A stretch of 64,000 nt of DNA from Girardinichthys multiradiatus (lineage: Eukaryota > Chordata > Actinopteri > Cyprinodontiformes > Goodeidae): assembly GCF_021462225.1 (NCBI RefSeq), contig NC_061817.1, forward strand, positions 2,348,095 to 2,412,094, written 5' to 3'. Below the pieces are notes generated by a model. That model did not search any database. It was not told where the DNA came from and worked only from the letters and a program-made list of their open reading frames with translations. Position numbers and translations under genes: made by a program. Positions 52,786 through 64,000 of this stretch are shown here, one piece after another; position 1 is the first letter of the stretch, and the number at the start of each line of letters is the position of its first letter.

Positions 52786-54575
52786 GTGTGGACAGGGATG
52801 AAGAAGATCACAGGCTTCAAGCAGAAGGATGATCAGACCGATGGAGGTCTGGACAGAGCCAATGAACTGAACACATTCTTCAATAGGTTCAGTTCAGAAA
52901 CAAGCTTCGCATCCTCCTCTCCTGCTCACAGCCAAACAGACATTCCACCTTCCTTTGACCCACAGGACCCACAGCTGTCCAGTAACACCTCACATTTTTT
53001 ATCTTCCACCTCAGCCCTAGACCCTTCTGCTTCTACATGTTTGCCTTCAACCATATCAGAAGATGCTGATGCTTCATTTGCTTCCCCCTTCCACCTGTGT
53101 GTCTCAAGAAGTCAAGTGAAGATGCAACTGGAGAGACTGAATCGGAATAAGGCTGTAGGTCCAGATCATGTCAGCCCTAGAGTCCTGAAGGCCTGTGCAC
53201 AGCAGCTCTGTGGGATTCTGCAGCACCTCTTCAACCTTAGCCTGGCCCAGAATAAGGTTCCAGTGTTGTGGAAGATCTTCTGTCTTGTTCCGGTACCAAA
53301 GAAAACTCACCCATCAGTCCTCAATGACTATAGACCTGTTGCCCTGACATCTCACATCATGAAGGTCCTAGAGAGACTCCTGTTGGCCCACCTGAGTAAG
53401 CAAACAGTAAACCATCGGGACCCCCTTCAGTTTGCTTATTGCTGTGGAGTTGGAGTTGAAGATGCCATCATACACCTGCTTCAACAAACCCACTATCATC
53501 TGGACAAAGCCAGCAGCACTGTGAGGATCATGTTCTTTGATTTCTCCAGAACATTTAGTACAATCCAACCTGATTTGCTTTGTCAGAAACTCCAGAAGAC
53601 TCAGGTGGAGGCCTCAACAATCTCCTGGATCAAAGACTACCTGACAAACAGACCACAGTTTGTGAGAATGAAGGGTTGTGAGTCTAGCCAGGTAGTCAGC
53701 AGCACAGGAGCACCACAGGGGACTGTACTCTCACCATTCCTTTTCACTCTGTACACCTCAGACTTCCAGTACAAGACAGACTCCTGTCATCTGCAGAAAT
53801 ACTCAGATGATTCTGCAGTCGTGGGGTGGATCAGAGATGGACAAGAAGCTGAGTACAGGAAGGCGGTGGACCGCTTTGTGGCATGGTGTGGAAACAATAA
53901 TCTCATTTTGAACGTGACTAAAACAAAGGAGATGATTGTAGATTTTAAGAGAAACGGGAATAAGTCAAAAACAATTTCTATCATGGGAGAAGAAGTGGAG
54001 GTGGTGGAGGAGTATAAATACCTTGGTGTTCACCTGGACAACAGACTAGAGTGGAGATGCAACTGTGAAGCCATCTACAAGAAGGGACAGAGCAGACTGT
54101 ACTTCTTGAGGAAGCTTAGGTCCTTTGGTGTTTGCAGCAAGATGCTGCATATCTTCTATAAGTCTGTTGTGGAGAGTCTGATCTCTTCTACCATCATCTG
54201 CTGGGGAAGCAGCATCAGAACCAGGGGCTTAAAAAGCTCAACAAGCTGATAAAAAAGGCTGGCTCTGTTCTGGGGACTCCTCTGGAACCTCTGGAAATCA
54301 TTGTGGAAAGACGGATTCTTCATAAAATGAAGAACATTATGGAGAACCCTGAGCATCCTCTTCATGAGACTGTCCTACAACAACAGAGTGTCTTCAGTCA
54401 GAGGCTTCTTCAGATCTGCTGTAAGACGGAGCGCTACAGGAGATCCTTCCTGCCCACAGCCATCAGCATCTACAACGGCTCTTTGAGGAAACCTTCATAA
54501 TGAGCTACAACAACATTTAATTTCCCTTTGGGATTAATAAAGTATTTTTGAATTGAATTGAATTTTGAATTGAAT
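52786..54575 (+). mobile_element. CR1/Rex1-like LINE, 5'-truncated
   Basis: A 487-codon ORF ends at 54249, then a frame break with homology continuing to about 54500. RT features: LNRNKAVGPDHVSPRVLKAC, YRPVALTSHIMKVLERLL, FDFSRTFSTIQP (usually FxxAF), STGAPQGTVLSPFLFTLYT, and YSDDSAVVG where a YADD-type active site is expected, so the Ala is replaced. The 3' end GGGATTAATAAAGTATTTTT with GAATTGAATT repeats matches this LINE group. Clade naming is tentative. Confidence 0.75.
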
Positions 54576-54589
54576 CTGTTGTTTTAGGT

Positions 54590-57500
54590 GATACAAAGAT
54601 TAAGCAAGTTAAAACAGAGCAAAATATTCATGAATTTACTACAGACTTCAGCACAGCTATTTTAGTCGCTGCAGTCAATTCCTAAAGGTTGTAGTGGTCA
54701 AAAAAAGAAATGTGTTCCTTGATGGACAGAATGCTGCAAAAGGGCAATTTAAAGTCGAAATCAAGCATTTGGGGTTCTTAAATCAACCAACACTCATTAT
54801 AAAAGGAAACAGGCAATGGTGAGGAAGTTGTGAAATTTGCTATAAAGAATTATTGAATGAAATTTTGTGAATCTATTGAATGGAGTACACCAATGCAAAA
54901 AGTGTGGAAAATGATTAATGATTATTAATAATAAAGATGAGTAGGGATAGGACAGATTATAGGTACCCAATCTTGAAAGAGGGACACAATGTTATAATAG
55001 AAAATAAGATTAAGACAGAATATTTTGCAAGAGCATTGGCTAAATTCATAGCACAGATAATCTCACTATTGAGGGAAAAGGGCAAAGAGCCTTGTGAGAA
55101 TTCACAATAATCTTAATATTAAATTTTCTGTCTTGTTGAATTATGATCTATAAAACAAAATAATCATCTCCAGGAAAGGATCAAATTACATACAGTATGT
55201 TGAAGAATCTCACTGAGAAAGGTAAAAAGACAAGTTTGAAACTTTACAACGGAGTCTGGGAAAAGGGAATCATTCCGGCTGCTTGGAAAAAGGTCGTTAT
55301 TGTACCAATTTTTAAACTAGGCAAGGATCCAGGTCAGGCTAATAGTTATAGACTGATCGCATTGACATCTCAGGTATAAAAAACTATGGAGAAAATGGTC
55401 AATGAAAGGTTGATTTATTATTTAGGAACAAAAGAGAAGATTAAAATGATCAAAGTGTATTTCTGAAAGGTAGAACTACACTTGACTCTACCCTATGGTT
55501 AGAAGATCAGATAAGGAAAGCACAAGCCAATAAAGAAAGTCTTATTGCTGTATTTGTTTGATGTAGAGAAGGTGTATGACATAATGTGGAAGCCGGGACT
55601 TATGATTAAGCTGTATGGGCTTGGAATAAAGGAAAAAGTGTATAAGTAAAACGTTTTTTTAACAGAATTTGTGTTAGGGTAGGCAATAAATTTAGTTCAG
55701 ATTATGCAGTAGAAAATGGTACTCTGCAAGGAAGTATTGTTAGTCTGGCACTATTCTCTATTATGATTAAAACTGGAAGTAATAGAGTCCTTCAAATACC
55801 TAGGGATTTGATTTGATAAAAAGCTTACCTGGGCATTTTATTTTGGAAAAGTCATTAATAAATGTAACAAAGTAATTTATATAATTAGATTTCTGAGGGG
55901 TAAAGAGTGGGGTGCAGAAAGATGTCCGATGAGGACATTGCATATAGCTCTTGTAAGATCTGTTCTGGATTATGAATGTCTAGTATATCAAACAGCAGCA
56001 TTTTTAATTCTTCAGAAATAGAAATTATTCAATATCAAGCTTTGAGACTGTGTTGTAGTGCAGCTAAATCTATACCGATGGCTGCATTACAAGTTCAGAT
56101 GGGAGAGATGCCGCTGCATCTTAGGAGGAAACAGTTGGCAGTGGTTTATTGGGCCAATTTAAAGGGGCATAAGGATGTCCATCCTAAAAGGTCAGTAGTA
56201 CAACCAAGTCAAGAGAAAGAAAAAAGTCAGTTCAGAGGTTTTGGGTGGACAATCGTAGATTGAACAAACAATGTAAAAGTTGATCAGTTGAATGTAAGCC
56301 CTACAGTACCTTTTAGAACAGTGCCACCCTGGGTCCTGGATGAAGCAGTCACAGACACATGCCTTCTACAATTAAAACATAGAATAAATCTAATTACACA
56401 AGATGTAATAAATCACTTTCAGTCTAGATATTCAGGGTATCTAAAGATCTAGCCTTATGCTTCAATAATTGCTCATAGGGTAGGATCTGCATTTATTGTA
56501 AATGAAATCGGTTATATGTCCTCTCATAGAATTAGTGATAATACATCTGTGTATAATGGTGAATTAGTAACAATCCTTGTAGCATTACAGTGGGTAGAAA
56601 ACAACAGATCAAATTATGTTTTACTTGCGACAGACTCTAGCAGTGCTATATCTAGTATAAAGCTTGCTCATTCCCAGGCAAGATTAGATATTATTATAGA
56701 CATTCTTCAGTCAATTTTTAGAATTAATAGATCGGGTAAGTCAGTCAAATTAATATGGGTTCTCAGGAGTTGAAGATAATGAGTTTCAGGACAGGTTTGC
56801 TAAAGAGGCTACAAAGAAAACAGAGATTACTCTGGTTGTTCCTTACAGCAAGGCTGAGGTAAAAAGTATTGTAAAGGAAGAAGTGAAAAGGAAATGACAG
56901 GAAGAGTGGAATAAAGAGCAGAAAGGGAGATTTTATTTTGCTCAGTCCAAAAAACAGCGTGTAAGATGAGGGAGACATCAAGAACCAAAAGGGATGAGGA
57001 CATAATATCTAGCCTTAGGTTTGTTCATACAGGTCTAAATAAAAGTTTAAGAGGAATTGGTAAACACTCTACTGGACTTTGCGATTGTGGCTATTTTCAA
57101 GAGACTGTTGAACATGCAATTATGTTTTGTACCAGGTATAGTAGAGAAAGACATGTTCTTCAAGATAAGTGTCTGGATCAAAAAATACAGTTTAACTTAA
57201 TTGAGTTACTTCGTCTAAAGTCTGGTCGTTGTCTAGTGAGAGCGTTTCTTAAGTTTCTTATCAAAACAAAATGTTTTAGTAGGAAATAGGGGCGGTAATG
57301 CACACCACTAGAATAGAATAAATGGCACATTTTTCTTAAGATGGGGAAACATCTTACTAGTTTATGTAATTAGTGTAATACCAAAGAGACGGTAGAACAT
57401 GTTTTTATTAGATGCAGTAGGTACTAGAATCAAGGAACAATATTAAGGGTGGAACTGGGTAGAATTGGGGAATTGAAGTTTGAAAATGTGGTTGCTCAGT

Positions 57501-57740
57501 TAAGTAATGAAGTACAGAAGGATTTTTTCATTTTTGTCAGAAATACTGGATTCCTTAAGAGAATCTAAGCAGTGGAAATGAGGATAAAATCCAAGAAATT
57601 TCATTAGTGCAATATTTTTGGATGCAAGTAAAAAACGAAAGAAGAAAAGAAGACGTGCCAAGTTTGGCACTGGCAACCTGTTCTTCTCACACATGAGAGG
57701 AGGTTCGCCCTGAGCTCATGTGATAGACGTGAAAGGAAGC
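54590..57740 (+). mobile_element. I/Nimb-like LINE with RNase H, heavily decayed
   Basis: RT fragments near 54970-55050 and at 55197-55375 (IIPAAWKKVVIVPIFKLGKD). A later fragment, about 55790-56265, includes LRLCCSAAKSIPMAALQVQM. An RNase H-like domain lies at 56516-56770 (NTSVYNGELVTILVALQWVE, LLATDSSSAISSI). A C-terminal Cys/His region lies near 57070-57160 (GLCDCGYFQETVEHAIMFC). RT plus RNase H in a non-LTR element points to the I group; many stops and frameshifts. Confidence 0.65.
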
Positions 57741-57744
57741 TGTT

Positions 57745-59632
57745 ATGAATGTTATGTTCAACACATCCACATCAACTCCAGTACCAATGTTGTCTCCAAC
57801 TAGAACAGATTTTGACAAAATTTCCCAATTTCACCAAATAAACTGCAAAATCTTAGAAGAAATCGTACAGCAACTAAGCTCTTCTTCCTGCTGTCTTGAT
57901 CTTTTACCCACAGCTTTCCTTAAGAAAGCTTTTGCCTGTAACATCTGATTTAACTCAAATAATAAACACGTCCCTTTTGTCTGGTGTTTTCCCCCACGCC
58001 CTGAAAACAGCAATTATCAAACCTCTATTGAAAAAGAACATTTTGGACAAGCTGCTACTACAGAACTACAATCCTATATCAAACCTCCCCTTCATCAGTA
58101 AGATTATTGAAAAAGCTGTGTTTCAACAGTTAAACAACTTCCTAACAACGACCAACCGCTTCGATGTCTTCCAGTCAGGCTTCCGTGCTCATCACAGTAC
58201 AGAGACTGCTCTTGTCAAGGTGTTCAATGACATCCGTATAAATGCAGACTGTGGAAGAACTACAGTGCTGGTATTTTTGGACCTTAGTGCAGCATTCGAC
58301 ACTGTTGATCACTCTATTTTATTAGAGTGCCTGGAAAACGGTCGGCCTTTCTGGTACAGCACTCAACTGGTTTAAATCCTGCTTGAAGGACAGGGACTTT
58401 TTTGTGTCAGTAGGTAACTTTACAACAGAGAGCACAAAAATCACATGTGGCGTTACCCAAGGGTCCATCTTAGGGCCCCTCCTATTCACTATCTACATGC
58501 TCCCCCTAACTCAGATTTTAATAAACAACAACGTAAGTTATCATAACTATGCAGATGACACACAGCTATATGTTACCATGTCACCAGGTGACCATGAACC
58601 CATTCAAGCGCTGGGTAAATGCTTAGAAGAAATCAATGCCTGGATGGGCCTAAATTTTCTTTAGCTGAATCAAAACAAAACTGAAGTAATAATCTTTGGA
58701 CCAAAGGAAGAGCGTTTAAAAGTTAGCACACAGCTTCAGTTAATACAGCTAGAAACCACCAGTCAGGCTGGAAACCTGGGTGTAGTGATGGACTCAGACC
58801 TGAACCTTCAGAGGCACATAAAGACAGTAACAAGGTCAGCCTTCTATCACCTAAAGAACATCTCCAGGATTAAAGGACTAATGTCTCAGCAAGACCTTGA
58901 AAAACTAATTCATGCGTTCATCTTTAGTAGAATTGATTACTGCAACGGTGTCTTCACAGGTCTGCCTAAAAAGTCGATCAGACAGCTGCAGTTGATCCAG
59001 AACGCTGCTGCCCGCGTCCTCACTAGAACTAAGAAAGTGGAGCACATCACCCCGGTTCTAAAGTCCCTACACTGGCTCCCTGTAGCTCAGAGAATAGACT
59101 TTAAAATACTTCTGTTGGTCTATAAATCACTGAATGGCTTAGCACCAAAATACATTACAGACTTGTTGTCAGTGGATCAACCATCCAGACCTCTCAGGTC
59201 TTCTGGCTCAAATCTACTCTGCAGAACCAGAACCAGAACTAAACATGGAGAAGCAGCTTTTAGTTCTTATGCTCCACTAATCTGGAATAAACTGCCAGAA
59301 AACTGTAAAAGCGCCGAAACTCTAAGTTGCTTTAAATCAAGATTAAAAACTTATTTGTTTAGAGTAGCCTTTGACTGTATCATTTAGGCATGATTAGTTG
59401 CGATTAGTAGCGTTTTCAGTCCAATTTTCCTTTCATTTTCTTGTCCATCATTCTATTCTCTTTATTTTATTTTACTTTTTTAAATTACCTGTTGTTTGAT
59501 TTGATCATTTGTTTTGTTTTTCTGTGTCTGTATTTGTGTTTATTTGCTTTGTGATTGTATTGTAATTGTATGTACAGAGCTTTGAGTGTCTCGTTGCTAA
59601 AAAGCGCTATATAAATAAACTTACCTTAGACC
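57745..59632 (+). mobile_element. L2-clade LINE, frameshifted
   Basis: RT in several frames: LLKKNILDKLLLQNYNPISN, FQSGFRAHHSTETALVKVF, FLDLSAAFDTVDHSILLECL, CGVTQGSILGPLLFTIYML, NYADDTQLYV (intact YADD). The C-terminal domain at 58785-59387 includes [20 protein letters not shown]. The 3' end GCGCTATATAAATAAACTTA is the usual L2 tail. It is truncated at the 5' end. Confidence 0.85.
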
Positions 59633-59870
59633 TGTACAGGGTAAACAATGGCACCCTGACTGGATGAAATCCTTAGCGCCATTGTTAGACGCTTTGCTGT
59701 TGCAGTGGGTCCTGGTTTCCTCCTGATGCAAGAGAATGCCCGGTACCCAGGACACCATCTGTCGTCTAAGGAGCATGTCCCAATGTTGTCAAGGTTGTGT
59801 ACAAGCATGTGGGGGCTGTACAATTTTAAGTTGCTGCAATAACTAGCCTGCTGCATCATGTTTCAGCTGA
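59633..59870 (+). pseudogene. Degraded Tc1/mariner-like transposase fragment
   Basis: Plus-strand text with VGPGFLLMQENAR recalls the second catalytic Asp region (DNARPH) of IS630/Tc1 transposases, with the Asp replaced. No terminal repeats identified. The following 130 bases resemble the 3' part of a teleost repeat but cannot be assigned. Confidence 0.35.
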
Positions 59871-60108
59871 ACGTTATCTGTGACTTTAGATTAAGCCTTC
59901 TGTGGGTTAACAGTTTTCATGTTCATCAAATGATGTGGCATCATGTTGTTCCTAACAAATTACCCATTCCATATCTGTAGGGATATCCACCATGAGTTTT
60001 TTTCAGTTTAGATATGAAGTGTTCCTTTAATTTATTTGAGCACTTGAGTATTTTAATAATTAGTTGAACATTTTTGTTTTGGTAAGGCAAGACAATTTCA
60101 TATGTACT

Positions 60109-60787
60109 CGTACTCGTACTCGTTGTCTTCCGCTTATCCGGGACCGGGTCACGGGGTCAGCAGACTCAGCAGAGACGCCCAGACGTCCTTCTCCCCAGAC
60201 ACCTCCTCCAGCTCCTCCGGGTGGAGCCGAAGGCGTACCCAGGCCAGCTGAGAGACATAGTCCCTCCAGCGTGTCCTGGGCCGTCCCCTGGACCTCCTCC
60301 TGGTGGGACGTGTCTGGAACACCTCCCGAGGAAGGCGTCCAGGAGGCATCCGGTATAGATGCCTGAGCCACCTCAACTGGCTCCTCTCGATGTGGAGGAG
60401 CAGCGGCTCTACTCCGAGCTCCTCCCGGATGGCCGAGCTCCTCACCCTATCTCTGAGGGAGTGCCCAGCCACCCTACGGAGGAAGCTCATTTCAGCCGCT
60501 TGTATCCGGGATCTCGTTCTTTCGGTCACGACCCAAAGTTCATGGCTAAAGGTGAGGGTAGGAATGTAGACCGACCGGTAAATTGAGAGCTTCATTTTTT
60601 GGCTCAGCTCTCTCTTCACCACAACAGACTGGCACAGCGCCCCCATTACTGTGGCAGCCGCACCGATCCGTCTGTCGATCTCCCACTCCATTTTTCCTCA
60701 CTCGTGAACAAGACCCCGAGATACTTAAACTCCTCCACTTGAGGCAGGAACTCCCCTCCAACCTGAAGAGGACAAGCCACCCTTTTC
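60109..60787 (-). mobile_element. RTE/Rex3-like LINE, 5'-truncated
   Basis: The minus-strand ORF 60691-60149 carries the RTE C-terminal pattern: MEWEIDRRIGAAATVMGALC, LTFSHELWVVTERTRSRIQA, SRGRPRTRWRDYVSQLAWVR. The 16-bp TSD CAATTTCATATGTACT lies at 60093-60108 and 60788-60803. The 3' tail is (GAGTAC)n on the minus strand. Clean, young insertion. Confidence 0.85.
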
Positions 60788-60803
60788 CAATTTCATATGT
60801 ACT

Positions 60804-61430
60804 ATAACACAATTCAAAAACAAATATTTCAAATTTATTCATAAGTGCTATACATGGAGAAATACATTTAATAACGCAAAAATGTTACATAAACATCTTG
60901 AAGGTGTAAAGGTCAATATAAAGCAAATTAGGAACTTTTATGAGATTAGAAACCTTCGTGGAAAAACTCCAGTGAAAAATTAGGTTTTCATTTAAGATTT
61001 AAAAGAGCCCACAGATTATGAAAAATAACGTTTGTTTAGTTCTGGTCCTAGTAACACTAAGTAAACAGGTTGGTGATGAATTGAAGGACCTACATAGTTC
61101 ATACCTGACACATCACTTAGATCCTATACCAATAACAAGTTTAAAATCTCTCCTTTTAAAAAGCGTCATTGTCACTGCCAGCGCAAGGATTTAAGGACTG
61201 TTGTAATTAGACGTGGGCCAGATGAGATTCTTCCCAAAATATAAATTATGAACCAAAATTCCTAGTTTCGCATTGCTCCATCCCCAATGCTTTACCTGAT
61301 TTTTTTTTATGGTTTTGGGGTTGGTGAAAAAGCAGACGTACTTTAGTCAGATTCCAGGTTTTTCATTTAGCAGTTGTTCAGATCGTAATCTGATTAGGTT
61401 TGGACCCTTTCACTTGTCATGTTGTCATTC
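60804..61430. other. Intergenic, nothing recognised
   Basis: AT-rich without ORFs or clear repeats. Confidence 0.4.
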
Positions 61431-61788
<358 letters not shown>

Positions 61789-61859
61789 TGAATGGTTGAT
61801 TTTAATATGATATTAGAGTATAATTGTGTTTAATACTATTAAAATGTGTTTTATGGTCG

Positions 61860-62012
61860 GATCTGTGTGAAACAGTAGGTGGCGACAAAGCAATAATCTC
61901 CAGGACGGAAATGAGGAAGGAGCTCGTCACAGCTCAAGTTAGAATAGGTTCCGGTGTAGCAGGGTGAGTTAGAGGGGACTGCAGCTGGAAAAGACTTCCA
62001 ACATGCTGTTAC
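61860..62012 (+). other. Possible first exon of a host gene
   Basis: Moderately GC-rich sequence ends AACATGCTGTTACGA|GTGAGT at about 62002-62008: an ATG with four codons (MLLR) and a consensus splice donor. This would fit a 5' exon of a gene running rightward, but nothing downstream could be recognised. Speculative. Confidence 0.25.
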
Positions 62013-64000
62013 GAGTGAGTATTGAACCTTGTTTGTGTTAAAGTATTCTGTTGGTAAGAGCTCCGCCTCTAAACGTGTGTTACATAAAGTTAGTGGTGTG
62101 TAACATGGCTGGACAGCTGCTCTGGTAACGCTGTGTCCTCCCTCACCGCTTGTTGTTTGGATAACAGGACAGCTTCAGATGCTGCATCGTAACTATGTTC
62201 ACTGCTGAGAAGAAGTCTGATGTTCATTCAGCTGGTTTGATTTGTAACATGTACGACACAAAGCCTTTTTATTGAAGAGCTGAATATTCTGGCTTCATAA
62301 CAGATCTCTAAAAATAACTGAGAGTACCGGAATATCTATTATTCAGATCAAGTAGAGAAACATTCTGAAGTCGCCCTTTAACAGGTCTAATTCTGTAAGT
62401 GAGCGCAGCTCCAACAGAGACCTTTCAGAAACATCCCAGTTAGCCCTGTTGCGCCTTTCCTCACAGCTTGATTTAGATCCGGAAAACCTCACCTTAACCT
62501 ACTGGGACTAACCCACATAAGTATATTAATAATAATTTGACTTCTAACATGCATCATCTAAGCAGACACCAACAGTGAAACATAGAAAATGACTATCCAT
62601 GTATTATTTTTCACCAACATAATCAAGCAGGGCTGCACGTCTCTTAAAAACAACAGGATCTGTATTGATTGTGTCCAGGAGTGTAATATCTGAAGGTCTG
62701 AAGGAAAGGAAGTTTCTGTGAGAGAGTTCATCAGGCTGGCTGATCAGTTTTCAGCCATATCCCTCTGCTGCAGCTAAATAACCAAGGAGCAAACAGTTCA
62801 CAATAGTATTCCTACTTTGAGTTCTCTTATAAAAAAAAACAGTCATATCTTCATAAAGCAGCTGACCGATCAGAACCGTGTCATGAACCACGGTTTTTTG
62901 TTGTAGTTTTAAATGACTGAGATCCAGACGGTTTGCTGGGCATGTCACTGAGATGATCTTTCTTGGATTTCATCATCATCATGAAAAATTGACGTCTGCC
63001 ACACCTACATGTTCACCTCTACGTCTCCTGCCATCTGCCCTGCTCCTTTACTGGATATGCAGCAGCTTGTCATTAAATTATGCATATTTACAAAATTCAA
63101 CCAGGTCTTTCTTTCTTGTAAAAACACTGTGTATACACATACTTACTAAATTAGTTTGATTTCTCTTTCATGTTTCTGTAAAACAAAGTCCTCATTGAGA
63201 GCTATTTAGAACCGAAGTCAAATTCCCTGTTTGTGTGCACACACCTGGCAAATAAAGCTGGTTCTGGTTCTGATCAGCGACGGTAGAATGGACTTGTTGT
63301 CTTCAGCTACTCCTTTAGATGCTTCATTGGGACAACACCAAATAAAGAGTCGTCTCCTTGGCCAGTGCAGATTCCAGATCCTTCACCAAATCATCCACAT
63401 TGCTAGAGCCCTGTTTTCTTCTTGTATTGTTGAAGGCTTTAGTTTCTGCAAATGGTTGAAATTTTTTTACAAATGCTAGAAGTCTTATTCCAACATTTTT
63501 CACTTCCCTGCATCTACAAAAATGCATGTACCAATAATTACAACAATGTGATTTCATTTTTTAACAAATGTTTTATAAATCCAAACTGTTCTGTTGTATA
63601 GTGTGTTTTTTTTAACAAGGTAAAACAACTTCCTGAATAACCGCCAAGAGTCCAATGTTTTTATCATAAGCAACATTTCTTCTGACAGTTTGAATGTTAG
63701 ATTTATTTATGTAATTATGTATTTATGATTATGTTCATGTTTAATGTGTTTTCAGCTTTAGGAATAGGAGCTAAGATCCAAACAGTTTTACAGAATTTCT
63801 GAATGAATCCTGGTTGAATACTGTGGTTCTGGCTTAGACATTAAAAAGGTTGTTAAAAGATAATAACAGCAACAGGAAACCCCAACCGCAGGGCTTTACA
63901 AGGCACTTCTGTTCTACTAAAATACTGTTTAGAGTTAAACCCAGACTTACTCGCACTGCTGGCAGATTCAGGTTCAAGGTATGATTTGAAGTTTTCCGAC
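62013..64000. other. Right flank, no gene recognised
   Basis: Only short ORFs. The sequence GGCAAATAAAGCTGGTTCTG at about 63248-63267 resembles the 3' tail of a teleost retroposon, but no body could be delimited. Confidence 0.35.

Overview
The window is vertebrate, almost certainly teleost, genomic DNA. It is AT-rich, has no bacterial gene organisation, and is dominated by fish-type mobile elements: Gmr1-like Ty3/gypsy, Polinton/Maverick, L2, CR1/Rex1-like, RTE/Rex3-like and I/Nimb-like LINEs, a tRNA-like SINE, an endogenous retrovirus and long AT and GATA microsatellites. Host coding content is minimal: one probable first coding exon of a G-protein gamma subunit (2122-2214, minus) and one weak candidate first exon near 62003.

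The core (3746 to about 52785) is one Gmr1-like Ty3/gypsy retrotransposon, with gag, protease and integrase upstream of reverse transcriptase, split by later insertions. Polinton-1 (6752-23705) sits inside its integrase with a 6-bp target-site duplication (TSD), CACTTT. Two copies of an unidentified poly(A)-tailed GC-rich retroposon sit in its RT region (24376-24723 and 25269-27707, the second between 214-bp direct repeats). A 1.8-kb LTR (27952-52366, TSD CTGG) interrupts the RT just after YLDD. That LTR is split by an endogenous retrovirus on the minus strand (28357-50937, TSD CAAAC), which is split by Polinton-2 (32205-47624, TSD CCCCAG), which carries a SINE in an intron.

The two Polintons lie in opposite orientation and share gene order. 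Reading Polinton-2, the left arm transcribed rightward is: six short spliced exons, protein-primed DNA polymerase B, packaging ATPase, a small hydrophobic-tailed protein and a PX-type protein. The right arm transcribed leftward is: two uncharacterised accessory proteins (A and B), a chromodomain integrase, a minor (penton-like) capsid protein, a basic core/VI-like protein, a double jelly-roll major capsid protein and an adenain-like protease. The arms converge on a conserved bidirectional poly(A) palindrome. This is an adintovirus-like virion and replication gene set. Polinton-2 has about one visible lesion in each broken gene. Polinton-1 is more decayed and also carries a 1.8-kb solo LTR inside its minor capsid gene.

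The right flank (52786-60803) is a tandem run of LINE remnants and a degraded DNA transposon, followed by a 358-bp GATA tract and about 2 kb without a recognised gene. The most interesting observation is the conserved set of six small 5' exons, with intact splice sites and matching phases, upstream of PolB in both Polintons. Next are the paired accessory genes and the five-level nested insertion order, which gives relative ages.
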